Of a stretch of 64,000 nt of DNA, positions 12,601-20,593 are shown piece by piece (the stretch's first letter is position 1; each line of letters starts with the position of its first letter). Under the pieces are notes generated by a model that was given only the letters and a program-made list of their open reading frames with translations, did no database searches and was not told the origin of the DNA. Source of the DNA: G963664225 sp964538065 (lineage in GTDB: Bacteria; Verrucomicrobiota; Verrucomicrobiia; Limisphaerales; UBA1319); NCBI GenBank assembly GCA_964538065.1, contig CAZIDG010000004.1:33434-97433 (forward strand). Direction: 5' to 3'. Position numbers and translations under genes: made by a program.

Positions 12601-12862
12601 CACACCCTTTATACTCGATGAAACCGTCAAATTGGAGATGGTCGTAAAGGACAGCGAAACGGAAAACCGGACGCTATCCTTCACTTGGAGTGCATTGGCC
12701 TTTGGCAAAAGCACATTGGAATACACGCGGGATCTCAGTCTCAATGATTGGACGACGTTTACTAACATTATTCAGGGTCCCGTTCCCGGGCCTGTGTCCG
12801 TTGATGTACCGGCGCCGGCCGATAAAGTGACGGTGTATCGGGTTCGCGTCACAGCCGAATAA
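9686..12862 (+). CDS. Large exported protein, Tyr-rich N-terminal half and beta-helix-like C-terminal half
   Basis: 1058 aa from ATG 9686, 30 bases after the previous stop. A signal peptide ends near VTARATDA. Residues of about 230-310 are rich in Tyr/Thr/Asn (YTNYESVPTYYYYTRL, YLGSTYYYYSPP), like the preceding protein. From about residue 480 onward the sequence has short irregular repeats with I.v.g..l.a.....l...g.i patterns (SMTDIEINGGNILARNSLLS), typical of right-handed beta-helix or haemagglutinin-type passenger folds. An Asp-rich type-3 calcium-binding motif (YDSDNDGVVNGLDSTPF) precedes a terminal beta module ending in VYRVRVTAE, the counterpart of the YYRxxR tail of the neighbours. No enzyme motif was found. 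Surface exposure is inferred from the signal peptide and context only. Confidence 0.7.
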   Translation: MKRMILAVMLGVALGGVTARATDALYANYGLVTEPPQIDATAFLNAGVMEFSDTYYSVGSGVAVPFDTSYTLSYTNRGLMNSSMGWRFEYVTEDNRYPAAVFDNQQTILAQNQGSISYTDESVSEVTSASFLSVNATNVYSQGLIGASSQGLVKLMGRYIDVSQGGIAASDASLESSGYAYTDYFSSGVESETNYLNPANIQDLYWGIGVNQVLGGDGYPLYLTSGRFQPPFVYSPSYQVIDTYGYTNYESVPTYYYYTRLTDTNVVGTNVYGTNYLGSTYYYYSPPMLSFIYTNRVADDSWVQAVYVTSNLFDTNVNINVRFYPQYGATNGSSDVVVEFSTVEEDVVSGLQWTNYLYLTDLSLSQTNSSLKRNYTSYAYKPSAFTISRAQPYEWYVGVTSNTVYSAGLFYNASMSTPVVTNYYSAYAVQIGQNMVLTNSMNSYRYSSILNYNYNPALEDPTNYSGRVELVGLDQDLEPMSEELNLENARIRCEGLLTIKTKNLVSTEGTRIDAPLMSVDLGSATSTLVISNLFPGSIKRLKGQIAAWSSVWTNEVTSLSVSNDATSGAATVTTNTIPVRYHVLILDHALTAEQAVVANRVALHATNVVIHDDLNINGDLKVDGENLLVEGKLTMPNGLGATNFPNLKTVTNNGYITVPSQANLGGDRAEAFDSVVNHGILYGGGHQLRAHQVLIQSTNTDSIASNMLSTNFYATNYALVSAYNGATRIMADDLLIDNGIISSMTDIEINGGNILARNSLLSAGSISTTTAGGEIVLAGAITLRPTNSISDGGTGTLNVWQTLGGISMLSKPAHGDLLATRVETFAPRYAVLRNVWAGEDRGATVEGFKDNGALGWLVLDGRDGCKFRFTGASSKSAMYVDYLDFRNVATNFASVMQIDPNIMVYFANANVPVEKLDGRFNGRLRWVPQYTGEFSGTNWTAPSGFKHRVNAALLRSMEYDSDNDGVVNGLDSTPFILDETVKLEMVVKDSETENRTLSFTWSALAFGKSTLEYTRDLSLNDWTTFTNIIQGPVPGPVSVDVPAPADKVTVYRVRVTAE

Positions 12863-12943
12863 GCGGGGGAGAACGAACAGGGGAACTTCAAAACTGGATT
12901 GATTATGTGTATGCGCAGAGCTGTTGAAATGATGGGAGGTTAC

Positions 12944-15900
12944 ATGCTGAAGGGTGGTCTTTTGGCGACGTGCATGGCCCTGTTGCTCGCCCTGGTGGCG
13001 CCTGAAGCAAAGGCGCAGGCAACGAACGCGACCGCTGGGGTGTTCCAATTCGTGTCGGCCAAGTTTATCGCGACCGAGGGAGAGTCGAACGTGGGAGGAC
13101 AAACTCTCAACGTGCCTGGCGCATACATCACAGTCATGAGAACTGGAGGTTTGACCGGTCGCATTTTGGTTGATTATTCAACCACAAACGCCGTTAAGAC
13201 CAACGAATCGGCAAAGGCAGGCACGGATTACACAGAAACCAAAGGGACGTTGACTTTTGATGATTTTCAGAACAGCGCAACCTTCTTTGTTCCAATCCAG
13301 GAAAATACTGCAACCAACACCAATAAATTCGATCTGAGTTTTCAGGTGATCCTAAGCAACCCGCGTCCCTCTCCCGATGATGATCAATCGCTGGTCGCGG
13401 TATTAGGAAAACAAACTAATGCAGTCGTTTCGATTTACGACAACGATTTTAGCTACAACATGGAACGGGCCTATTACCGGGCCTCAAGTCGAAGCGGACG
13501 GGCAACCGTGACTGTTCTTTATACAGCAGGAGCCAAGAATGATTTTTCGGTGGATTATGCCACGGCTCCGGTGAACGGCGGATCGGGCCAGCCTGGCAGT
13601 GAGAATGCTGTCGAAGGGGAGGATTATGAACAAACCAGCGGCACGTTGACTTTTTCGGAAGGGGATACATCCAAAACAATTGAGATACCGCTGTTACTCA
13701 ATGCGGCAAACACGTTTAACAGGGATTTCCAAGTAGTACTTTCAAATCCGAAGGCAAGCGTTACAGGTACTGTCACGAACATTACAACGGAGACTAATGA
13801 GTCGGGAGTCATCACCACCAACATCACCACGGAGGAGAAGGATGTGGCTCTGCCATTGGGAAAGGTGACGTCGTGCATAGTTACCATTTTACCTAGTGCT
13901 CCTGATAATGGAGAGGTTGGCGGTGCCTTGGCAGCAGGCGCCATCGATCCTAAATTCAATCCCGAGCGGAATCCAGATACCGAACCGGCCTACAATCCAG
14001 TTCCAGGTGCCAACAATACAGTGAATGCAATCGCCGTGCAGGGGGATGGGAAAATAATTCTCGGTGGTGATTTCACTGCCTACAACGCCAACAGTCGTGT
14101 ACGCGTGGCGCGTGTTGATGAAAATGGAATGAACGATGATACGTTTAGTACGGGGACTGGCGCTGATGGATCAGTAAATGTGATCAAGATTGCGGGCAAT
14201 GGGGACGTCCTGCTTGGGGGTACTTTCAAGTCCATCAATGGTGTGCCTCGGTATTCATTGGGACGTCTCAATTCAGATGGAACGGTCGATACCGCGTTTA
14301 ATCCGGGTGCAAGCATCAATGGCGCGGTACGTGCAATTGAACTCAATGGAAACCGTGTGTTGATTGGTGGGGATTTCAACATTGTCCAGGGGCGGAATCG
14401 AAGTTCCATTGCGCAGGTTCTTGCCGATGGTTCGATTGATGAATCATTTGACCCTGGCTTGGGGGCCAATGGTCCAGTGTATGCCATGCTGCGGCAGCAA
14501 GACGGTCGCATTGTCATCGGTGGTGACTTCACCGCTGTTGGCGGTGTCTCCTGTGGTTCGGTGGCGCGCCTGAATTCGAATGGTTCATTGGACACAACCT
14601 TTTCTGCTGGCGGTGGGGCCGATGGCCCGGTGTACGCATTGGGTATTATAGAGGCACCGGTGGTATCCTTTGCGGCCACGCGCCAACCCGATGGCGGACC
14701 TCATACAAACACAGTGGTCCTTGGACGGAATCAAGGGTCAGTGATCGTCAACTATCTTTTTAATTCGAATGGCAGCAGCGAATTGACAAATACCTTAAGC
14801 ATTTATTACGAGACGAAAAGGGTGGCCACAACCACCGTGGTGGTGGCGGCAACGAATAATGCACTTGGGAATTTGACTGCCAACTTTGGTCCCGGCACAG
14901 CGAACAGTTTTCGAGTGGTGGTAAATGAAGGGTACGAAACGAATGAAAATCGCTGGTCCTACGCGGGGGTTGCCACGGCATTGGACACAAACGTTGGCAA
15001 AATACTCATTGCGGGTGCGTTCACAACCGTAGATCTGCGAAATCGAGCGGGAGTGGCGCAGTTGAACAGTGATGGCAGTCTTGATGAAACCTACGAGGTC
15101 GGCGCAGGAGCCGATGGTCCAGTCTATGATTTGAAGGTCGATCGCATGGGCAATGCCTATATTGGCGGGGCTTTTACTTCATTCAATGGTGCGCGGCGAG
15201 TTGGTCTTGCGCGTCTGTACGCCAGCGGTGAGTTGGATACAACTTTCATGGATACAGCGTTCAATCAGTATGCTGGCTTGAGCGTATTGCGGTCCATCGA
15301 TCCAAGACCATTCATCAACTCAATTGAGATTCTCGAGGATGGAAATCTCATAGTGGGTGGATATTTTAATTACATGGGCGGATTGTTGTCCGCTGCGACC
15401 TACAATGATCCTTCTACAAAGGATCCTGCAATCAATGATTATGAGTATGCTGCAGGGCGTGCGAGCCGAGCTACTCGATATAACTTTGCGAAAGTCATGG
15501 GGGGTGCGTCACCAGGTCCTGGAAATATGTTATTCGCTTCCAAACAGTATAGTGTGGATGAGAATGGTGGGAGCATTACTCTATCGATTAAACGTGAAAA
15601 TGGCAGTTTGGGTGGTTCAACACTTGCGGTAAGCACAGCGGATGGTTCAGCGCTTAATGGGGACGATTATACGGCGGTGAGCAATAAGGTCGTTCGGTGG
15701 AATAATCGTGATGCGGCTGCCAAAAATATTTCAATAGCCATCAAGAACGATGGCAAAGCCGAAGGCGATCAGTCCTTCTACGTAACGGCTTCTGTCGCTG
15801 ATAATAGTTTTCTGCTGAATGGACTTCCGATTCCAGCCTATCCATCGCTGGGGCGCCGCGAAGCCACTGTGACAGTGTTGGATTCTGCAACGCCTCCATC

Positions 15901-18900
15901 CTATGTATCTTTTTCAGATGCAGGATTCAATGTGGATGAAAATACCGCCAACGCGGTGATCTCGATCGTGCGCACGGGCAATTTGAGCGGACGCATCAGT
16001 GTCGACTATTCAACCAAAGTGCTGACTAATCTGCCTGCTGCCAGCACGGCGCAGCCCAACGTAAATTATCTCTCACGTCAGGGCACTGTGACCTTCGAAT
16101 CCGGGCAAACCAACAAAATCGTCAACGTACCTGTTATTGATAATACGATCGTTGATCCGGACAAAATGTTCGGCATGGTCTTGGTAAATCCGCGCGGCAA
16201 TAATGTATGGTTAAGTGGAGCCACCAATGCAGTTGTCACCATTGTCGACAATGATTATGCACCAGGCAAGCTGACTTTTGTGTCCACAAACTATGACGCG
16301 ATGGAGAATGGCGGCATGGTCACGGTGGCAGTCAAGCGACAAGGTGGCAATCTTGGTGTTGTGTCGGTGGATTATACCACCGAGAACATAACCGCCATTG
16401 ATGGTGTCAATTACCAGGGTGGTGTTGGAAAATTAAGTTGGTCCAGTGGGGAATCAGGCGAGAAGCGATTCTCAATTCCTCTTTTGGATGACGCTCTGGC
16501 CGAGAGCAACAAGACATTCAAAGTGGTCTTGAATAACTTTGTTAATGCGTTGCCAGGCTTGTGGACAAACACAATTGTCAAGATTGCTGATGATGATTCC
16601 TTCGGAAAAATCTCGTTTGTAACGACCAATTATCTTGTTGGTGAGAATGAAGGACATGTAACCCTTATCGTGCGCCGCGTGGGTGGAGTAGCCGGCGATG
16701 TGTCCGGCAGCTATCGGACCCAAAGCGGAAGTGCCAAGGATGGTGTCGATTATGTTTCGGTTACGAACAGTTTCTCACTGGCTTCGGGGCAGCTTAGTAC
16801 CAACATCGATATTCAGATACTCGATGACGGTGTGGCTTCAACCAATAAGACCTTCAGTGTCGTCTTGTTCGGTGCAGTCAATGCAACATTGGGAGCCAAT
16901 GTGAATGCCACAGTGACTGTCATTGACCGTGAATCGTACAATCTGCCACCTGGCCAGCTCGATACAGCATTCACAGCAACGGGTGCGGATAACTTTGTGT
17001 ATGCCTTAGGTCCTCAAGCAGACGGGAAATTAATCGTGGCTGGTAACTTTACTACCTTTAACAAAGTGACCCGCAAATTAATTACCCGCTTGAAGACGGA
17101 TGGGCAGTTGGACGAGAAGTTCGATGTTGGGCAGGGGCCCAATGACTCCGTGCGGGTGGTTCAGGTGATGAATGATGGGCGGATTCTGTTGGGTGGTTTA
17201 TTTACCATGTTCAATGGAGTTAACCGCAACCATATCGTGCGTATCAATAGTGATGGCACCATGGACAGCAAGTTTAATCCGGGTGCTGGTGCGGACAATC
17301 CCGTGTATGCGATTGTTGTACAACCGGATGGCAAGATCATTGTCGGAGGTGATTTTGCGACATTCAATGGGGTGAGTCGTGGTCGTATTGTTCGTTTGTA
17401 CTCTGACGGTTCTGTGGATCCTTCCTTTGATCCAGGAGCTGGCATCAATGGCCCTGTGTACGCATTAGCCCTGCAGGATGATGGGAAATTGCTGGTTGGC
17501 GGGCGTTTCTCGACTGCGAACAATGTGGTCCAGAATTCACTCGTGCGATTGAATGCAGATGGATCAGTAGATGCAAGTTTCTACATTGGGGCCGGTCCCG
17601 ATGCTCCGGTTCATGCACTGGCGGTTCAATATGATGGGCGGATTCTCGTGGGCGGCCAATTTCGCACGTACGATGGTGCATCCGTGGGGGGGATTGTGCG
17701 TGTTGGTCAAGATGGTGCCGTAGACGTCACATTTAATAGCGGCACTGGGGCGGATGATGCCATTTATGCAATTGCTCTGCAGAATGATGGAAGGATTATG
17801 GTGGGCGGTGATTTTACACACTTCAACGATGTTACGCGTAATCGTGTGACCCGGTTGCGTGTGGATGGCACTGTGGATCCAACCATCAATTTTGGCACAG
17901 GGGCGAACAGTTTTATCGCGGCAATTGCGATCCAGCCTGATCGAGATATCGTGCTTGGCGGAGGATTTACTGAATTCAATAGCGAATCAAAGCGATATGT
18001 TGCCCGCATACATGGTGGTGTTGCATTGGATGCCGGCAAGCTGGAGTTCAACGTTGCGCGCTACAGTGTAAGCGAAAAAGACACGAATGCGGTGGTGCGT
18101 ATCATTCGGTCGGGTGGAACTACAGGTACAATCACGGCAGACTTTGCAACAGTCGATGCAACAGCCCAGGCAGGACTGGACTATTTCGGCCTGAGCAAGA
18201 CGCTTACCTTTGCCGAGGGTGAGACAATTCAAACGGTTCTGGTTCCGATTCTTGATGATACGCTCGCGGAGGAGGAGGAATATGTTGATCTTGTGCTGAC
18301 CAACCTGACGGGGGGTGCTGTGCTGGGGCCTCAACCCACAGCTCAGATTGTGATCATCAGCGATGACACAAGCATCGGATTTAGCTCAACAAGTTTCGCG
18401 GTTAACGAAAATGTTGGCTCGGGACAGGCGACGATAGCTGTGACGAGGAGTGGTGGTACCAATACCACTGTCTCTGTTGATTATTATACCAGCGACGGAA
18501 CAGCATACCAAAACACAGATTATCTGCCGGGATATGGCACAATAGTATTCCTGCCGGGCGAGACAATGAAGACTTTCCCTGTCGGAATCATTGATGACAC
18601 GACGGTGCAAGGAAACCATACGGTGAACCTGCATTTGTACAACGCGACTGGAGCGGCGGTGATATCGGTGGATAGTGCAGTGTTGACAATCGTCGATAAC
18701 GACTTCGCACCTGGACAATTGCAGTTCAGCAAAGCCACCTACCAAATCGGGGAATCCGGCACAAATGCTGTTATCACTGTGCAGCGTGTGAATGGGTTCA
18801 CTGGGGTGGTTTCTGTGAAATTTGCCACCAGTGATGGTACGGCAAGAGCGGGCGTGAAGTATGTTGCCGCTGCTCAGACATTGGCATTCGCGGACGGCGA

Positions 18901-20545
18901 AACGTCAAAAACCATTCTGATTGGGATTATAAACAATGAAATCGTCGAAGGAGATCAGTCGGTTAACCTGACTCTTTCGAATCCCTCAGGTGGTGCGACT
19001 TTGGGCTCGCGTTCCACAGCGATCATTTCCATTGCTGATGATGATTTCGGCCCGGGAAGCATTGATAACACCTTCAGCATTGGCAGCGGTGCCAATGGGG
19101 CAGTACGGGCTATTGAACAGCAGTACGATGGCCAGATTGTGATTGGCGGATCCTTTACCACGTTCAACGGCGTGTCGCGCTCTCGGGTCGCCCGTTTGGG
19201 CACCAATGGCGCAGTTGACAGCGCCTTTGCTCCCGTGGTGGATGGCAAGGTCTCAGCAGTCAATACCCTCAAGGATGGGCGCGTGGTTATCGGCGGTGAG
19301 TTCCGCAATGTAAACAGCGCCTCGCGCAGTTGGGTTGCACGGCTTAGCAGCAACGGCCAATCGGACCCTGCCTTCTTTGGCGTTTCCGGTGTGAACGGCG
19401 CGGTGGTTGCGATGTTTACGCAGCCTGACAATCGTGTTGTGGTGGGTGGTGACTTCGTGATGCCCACCGCAGACTGTCTGCGTCTGAATGACAACGGTTC
19501 GTTGGATATCACCTTTAATCCCGACGGCGGAACGGATGGGATTGTCAATGCCATCGCTCGTCAGGCTGACGGCAGTTACATCATTGGTGGTCAATTTACC
19601 AAGGTTGGCGGCATCGCACGCGGTTCCCTGGCCAGGGTCAATGCCCTGGGATTGCTCGATTCCACATTCGCCAGCGGGACTGGTGTGAATGGCACCGTGT
19701 ACGCGATTGCCGTGCAAGCCGATGGAAAGGTGATTGTCGGCGGCAGTTTCTCCCAGATCAATGGCATCGCCTGTAATAACATTGCACGTTTCTATGCGGA
19801 TGGTGCGGTCGATCTGGCTTTTGCGGCAAATGTCACTGTGGATGGCCCGGTGTACGCGCTCTATATGCAGAACGATGGGCGATTCTTCGTTGGCGGTAAT
19901 TTCAGCACGGTCAATGGAGAAAGCCGCGCATGCCTGGCGCGTATCAATCGGGATGGCACTTTGGACAATGTCTTCATGCCGGGCTCAGGAGCCAATGGAC
20001 CGGTATATGCCATATCGATGCAAATGGATGGCAAAGTCTTGGTGGCCGGCAACTTTTCCTTGATGAACGGAGCTCAGCTCAATGGTGTAGCGCGCCTCCT
20101 GGGTGATGATGGTTCCAAGGGGCTTGTGGGCGTTGTTGGAGGCTCCAAGGGAGTCATCAATCTTGCCCTTGCCGTTCAAGTTGGAGGAGTCTACCAGCTT
20201 CAGACCTCGGGCGATTTGACCAACTGGACCTCGATTGGGACCAATTATCTGGCCACCAATAGCCCGATGTTGTTCAGTGAGTCTATTACGCCTACAAACC
20301 TGTTCTTCCGAGCTGTGCGATATGATGGTTATCGTCTCACAACGGAAAACATGACGAATGGAAACCTTGTCACGTTTAGCGTGCTGGCTGGCAAACCGTA
20401 TCTGATTCAAGCCTCAGACAATGAGGTGGATTGGGCGGTGCTCGCGACAAATTCTTCTGTGACGACCACCCTGAAACATTTGGACCGTACGGCGGTGGGG
20501 TTGACCAACCGGTCCTATCGTGCGGTGCGATTTGTACAACCGTAA
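12944..20545 (+). CDS. Giant exported Calx-beta / delta-60 repeat protein (first of a paralogous pair)
   Basis: 2533 aa. ATG 12944 is chosen because a GGGAGG Shine-Dalgarno sits at 12934-12939 and a clean signal peptide follows (MLKGGLLATCMALLLALVA, cleavage near AKAQA); in-frame ATGs at 12905 and 12911 lack this. The order is two N-terminal Calx-beta domains; a delta-60 array interrupted by a jelly-roll-like insertion; four Calx-beta (openings such as FNVDENTANA, YDAMENGG); a second array of about eight units; three Calx-beta (YSVSEKDTNA, FAVNENVGSG, YQIGESGTNA); a third array of about eight units; and a C-terminal module ending SYRAVRFVQP. Delta-60 units (V.A...Q.DGK.iiGGdFt..ng..r..iaRln.dGs.D..F) should fold as propellers, and Calx-beta domains usually bind calcium. 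A surface adhesion or matrix role is inferred. Confidence 0.82.
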   Translation: MLKGGLLATCMALLLALVAPEAKAQATNATAGVFQFVSAKFIATEGESNVGGQTLNVPGAYITVMRTGGLTGRILVDYSTTNAVKTNESAKAGTDYTETKGTLTFDDFQNSATFFVPIQENTATNTNKFDLSFQVILSNPRPSPDDDQSLVAVLGKQTNAVVSIYDNDFSYNMERAYYRASSRSGRATVTVLYTAGAKNDFSVDYATAPVNGGSGQPGSENAVEGEDYEQTSGTLTFSEGDTSKTIEIPLLLNAANTFNRDFQVVLSNPKASVTGTVTNITTETNESGVITTNITTEEKDVALPLGKVTSCIVTILPSAPDNGEVGGALAAGAIDPKFNPERNPDTEPAYNPVPGANNTVNAIAVQGDGKIILGGDFTAYNANSRVRVARVDENGMNDDTFSTGTGADGSVNVIKIAGNGDVLLGGTFKSINGVPRYSLGRLNSDGTVDTAFNPGASINGAVRAIELNGNRVLIGGDFNIVQGRNRSSIAQVLADGSIDESFDPGLGANGPVYAMLRQQDGRIVIGGDFTAVGGVSCGSVARLNSNGSLDTTFSAGGGADGPVYALGIIEAPVVSFAATRQPDGGPHTNTVVLGRNQGSVIVNYLFNSNGSSELTNTLSIYYETKRVATTTVVVAATNNALGNLTANFGPGTANSFRVVVNEGYETNENRWSYAGVATALDTNVGKILIAGAFTTVDLRNRAGVAQLNSDGSLDETYEVGAGADGPVYDLKVDRMGNAYIGGAFTSFNGARRVGLARLYASGELDTTFMDTAFNQYAGLSVLRSIDPRPFINSIEILEDGNLIVGGYFNYMGGLLSAATYNDPSTKDPAINDYEYAAGRASRATRYNFAKVMGGASPGPGNMLFASKQYSVDENGGSITLSIKRENGSLGGSTLAVSTADGSALNGDDYTAVSNKVVRWNNRDAAAKNISIAIKNDGKAEGDQSFYVTASVADNSFLLNGLPIPAYPSLGRREATVTVLDSATPPSYVSFSDAGFNVDENTANAVISIVRTGNLSGRISVDYSTKVLTNLPAASTAQPNVNYLSRQGTVTFESGQTNKIVNVPVIDNTIVDPDKMFGMVLVNPRGNNVWLSGATNAVVTIVDNDYAPGKLTFVSTNYDAMENGGMVTVAVKRQGGNLGVVSVDYTTENITAIDGVNYQGGVGKLSWSSGESGEKRFSIPLLDDALAESNKTFKVVLNNFVNALPGLWTNTIVKIADDDSFGKISFVTTNYLVGENEGHVTLIVRRVGGVAGDVSGSYRTQSGSAKDGVDYVSVTNSFSLASGQLSTNIDIQILDDGVASTNKTFSVVLFGAVNATLGANVNATVTVIDRESYNLPPGQLDTAFTATGADNFVYALGPQADGKLIVAGNFTTFNKVTRKLITRLKTDGQLDEKFDVGQGPNDSVRVVQVMNDGRILLGGLFTMFNGVNRNHIVRINSDGTMDSKFNPGAGADNPVYAIVVQPDGKIIVGGDFATFNGVSRGRIVRLYSDGSVDPSFDPGAGINGPVYALALQDDGKLLVGGRFSTANNVVQNSLVRLNADGSVDASFYIGAGPDAPVHALAVQYDGRILVGGQFRTYDGASVGGIVRVGQDGAVDVTFNSGTGADDAIYAIALQNDGRIMVGGDFTHFNDVTRNRVTRLRVDGTVDPTINFGTGANSFIAAIAIQPDRDIVLGGGFTEFNSESKRYVARIHGGVALDAGKLEFNVARYSVSEKDTNAVVRIIRSGGTTGTITADFATVDATAQAGLDYFGLSKTLTFAEGETIQTVLVPILDDTLAEEEEYVDLVLTNLTGGAVLGPQPTAQIVIISDDTSIGFSSTSFAVNENVGSGQATIAVTRSGGTNTTVSVDYYTSDGTAYQNTDYLPGYGTIVFLPGETMKTFPVGIIDDTTVQGNHTVNLHLYNATGAAVISVDSAVLTIVDNDFAPGQLQFSKATYQIGESGTNAVITVQRVNGFTGVVSVKFATSDGTARAGVKYVAAAQTLAFADGETSKTILIGIINNEIVEGDQSVNLTLSNPSGGATLGSRSTAIISIADDDFGPGSIDNTFSIGSGANGAVRAIEQQYDGQIVIGGSFTTFNGVSRSRVARLGTNGAVDSAFAPVVDGKVSAVNTLKDGRVVIGGEFRNVNSASRSWVARLSSNGQSDPAFFGVSGVNGAVVAMFTQPDNRVVVGGDFVMPTADCLRLNDNGSLDITFNPDGGTDGIVNAIARQADGSYIIGGQFTKVGGIARGSLARVNALGLLDSTFASGTGVNGTVYAIAVQADGKVIVGGSFSQINGIACNNIARFYADGAVDLAFAANVTVDGPVYALYMQNDGRFFVGGNFSTVNGESRACLARINRDGTLDNVFMPGSGANGPVYAISMQMDGKVLVAGNFSLMNGAQLNGVARLLGDDGSKGLVGVVGGSKGVINLALAVQVGGVYQLQTSGDLTNWTSIGTNYLATNSPMLFSESITPTNLFFRAVRYDGYRLTTENMTNGNLVTFSVLAGKPYLIQASDNEVDWAVLATNSSVTTTLKHLDRTAVGLTNRSYRAVRFVQP
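13939..15390 (+). repeat. Delta-60 repeat array 1 of the first giant protein
   Basis: About seven units of roughly 50-55 residues with the core GGdFT...g..R..vARln.dGslD.tF. The array is split at about 14652-14997 by a non-repeat domain lying inside what would be the fifth unit. Boundaries are approximate. Confidence 0.7.
16942..18019 (+). repeat. Delta-60 repeat array 2 of the first giant protein
   Basis: About eight units, beginning near LPPGQLDTAF and ending near YVARIHGG, flanked on both sides by Calx-beta domains. The closing half-unit (FTEFNSESKRYVARIHGG) has a close counterpart at the same point of the second giant protein (FTEYDGQVKRYLARVHGG). Confidence 0.75.
19051..20112 (+). repeat. 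Delta-60 repeat array 3 of the first giant protein
   Basis: About eight units between GSIDNTFSIG and GVARLLGDD, directly before the C-terminal module. The second giant protein has no matching third array; it carries more Calx-beta domains and other modules instead. Confidence 0.7.
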
Positions 20546-20593
20546 GGATACCGAACCGGACAAGTACGTTTTGGACATTACAAACTTTTTTCT

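Noticed and set aside
13939..20112. CRISPR-like or mobile repeat array
   Set aside because: The repeats are in-frame, diverged protein repeats of about 150 bases; there are no short identical repeats with unique spacers.
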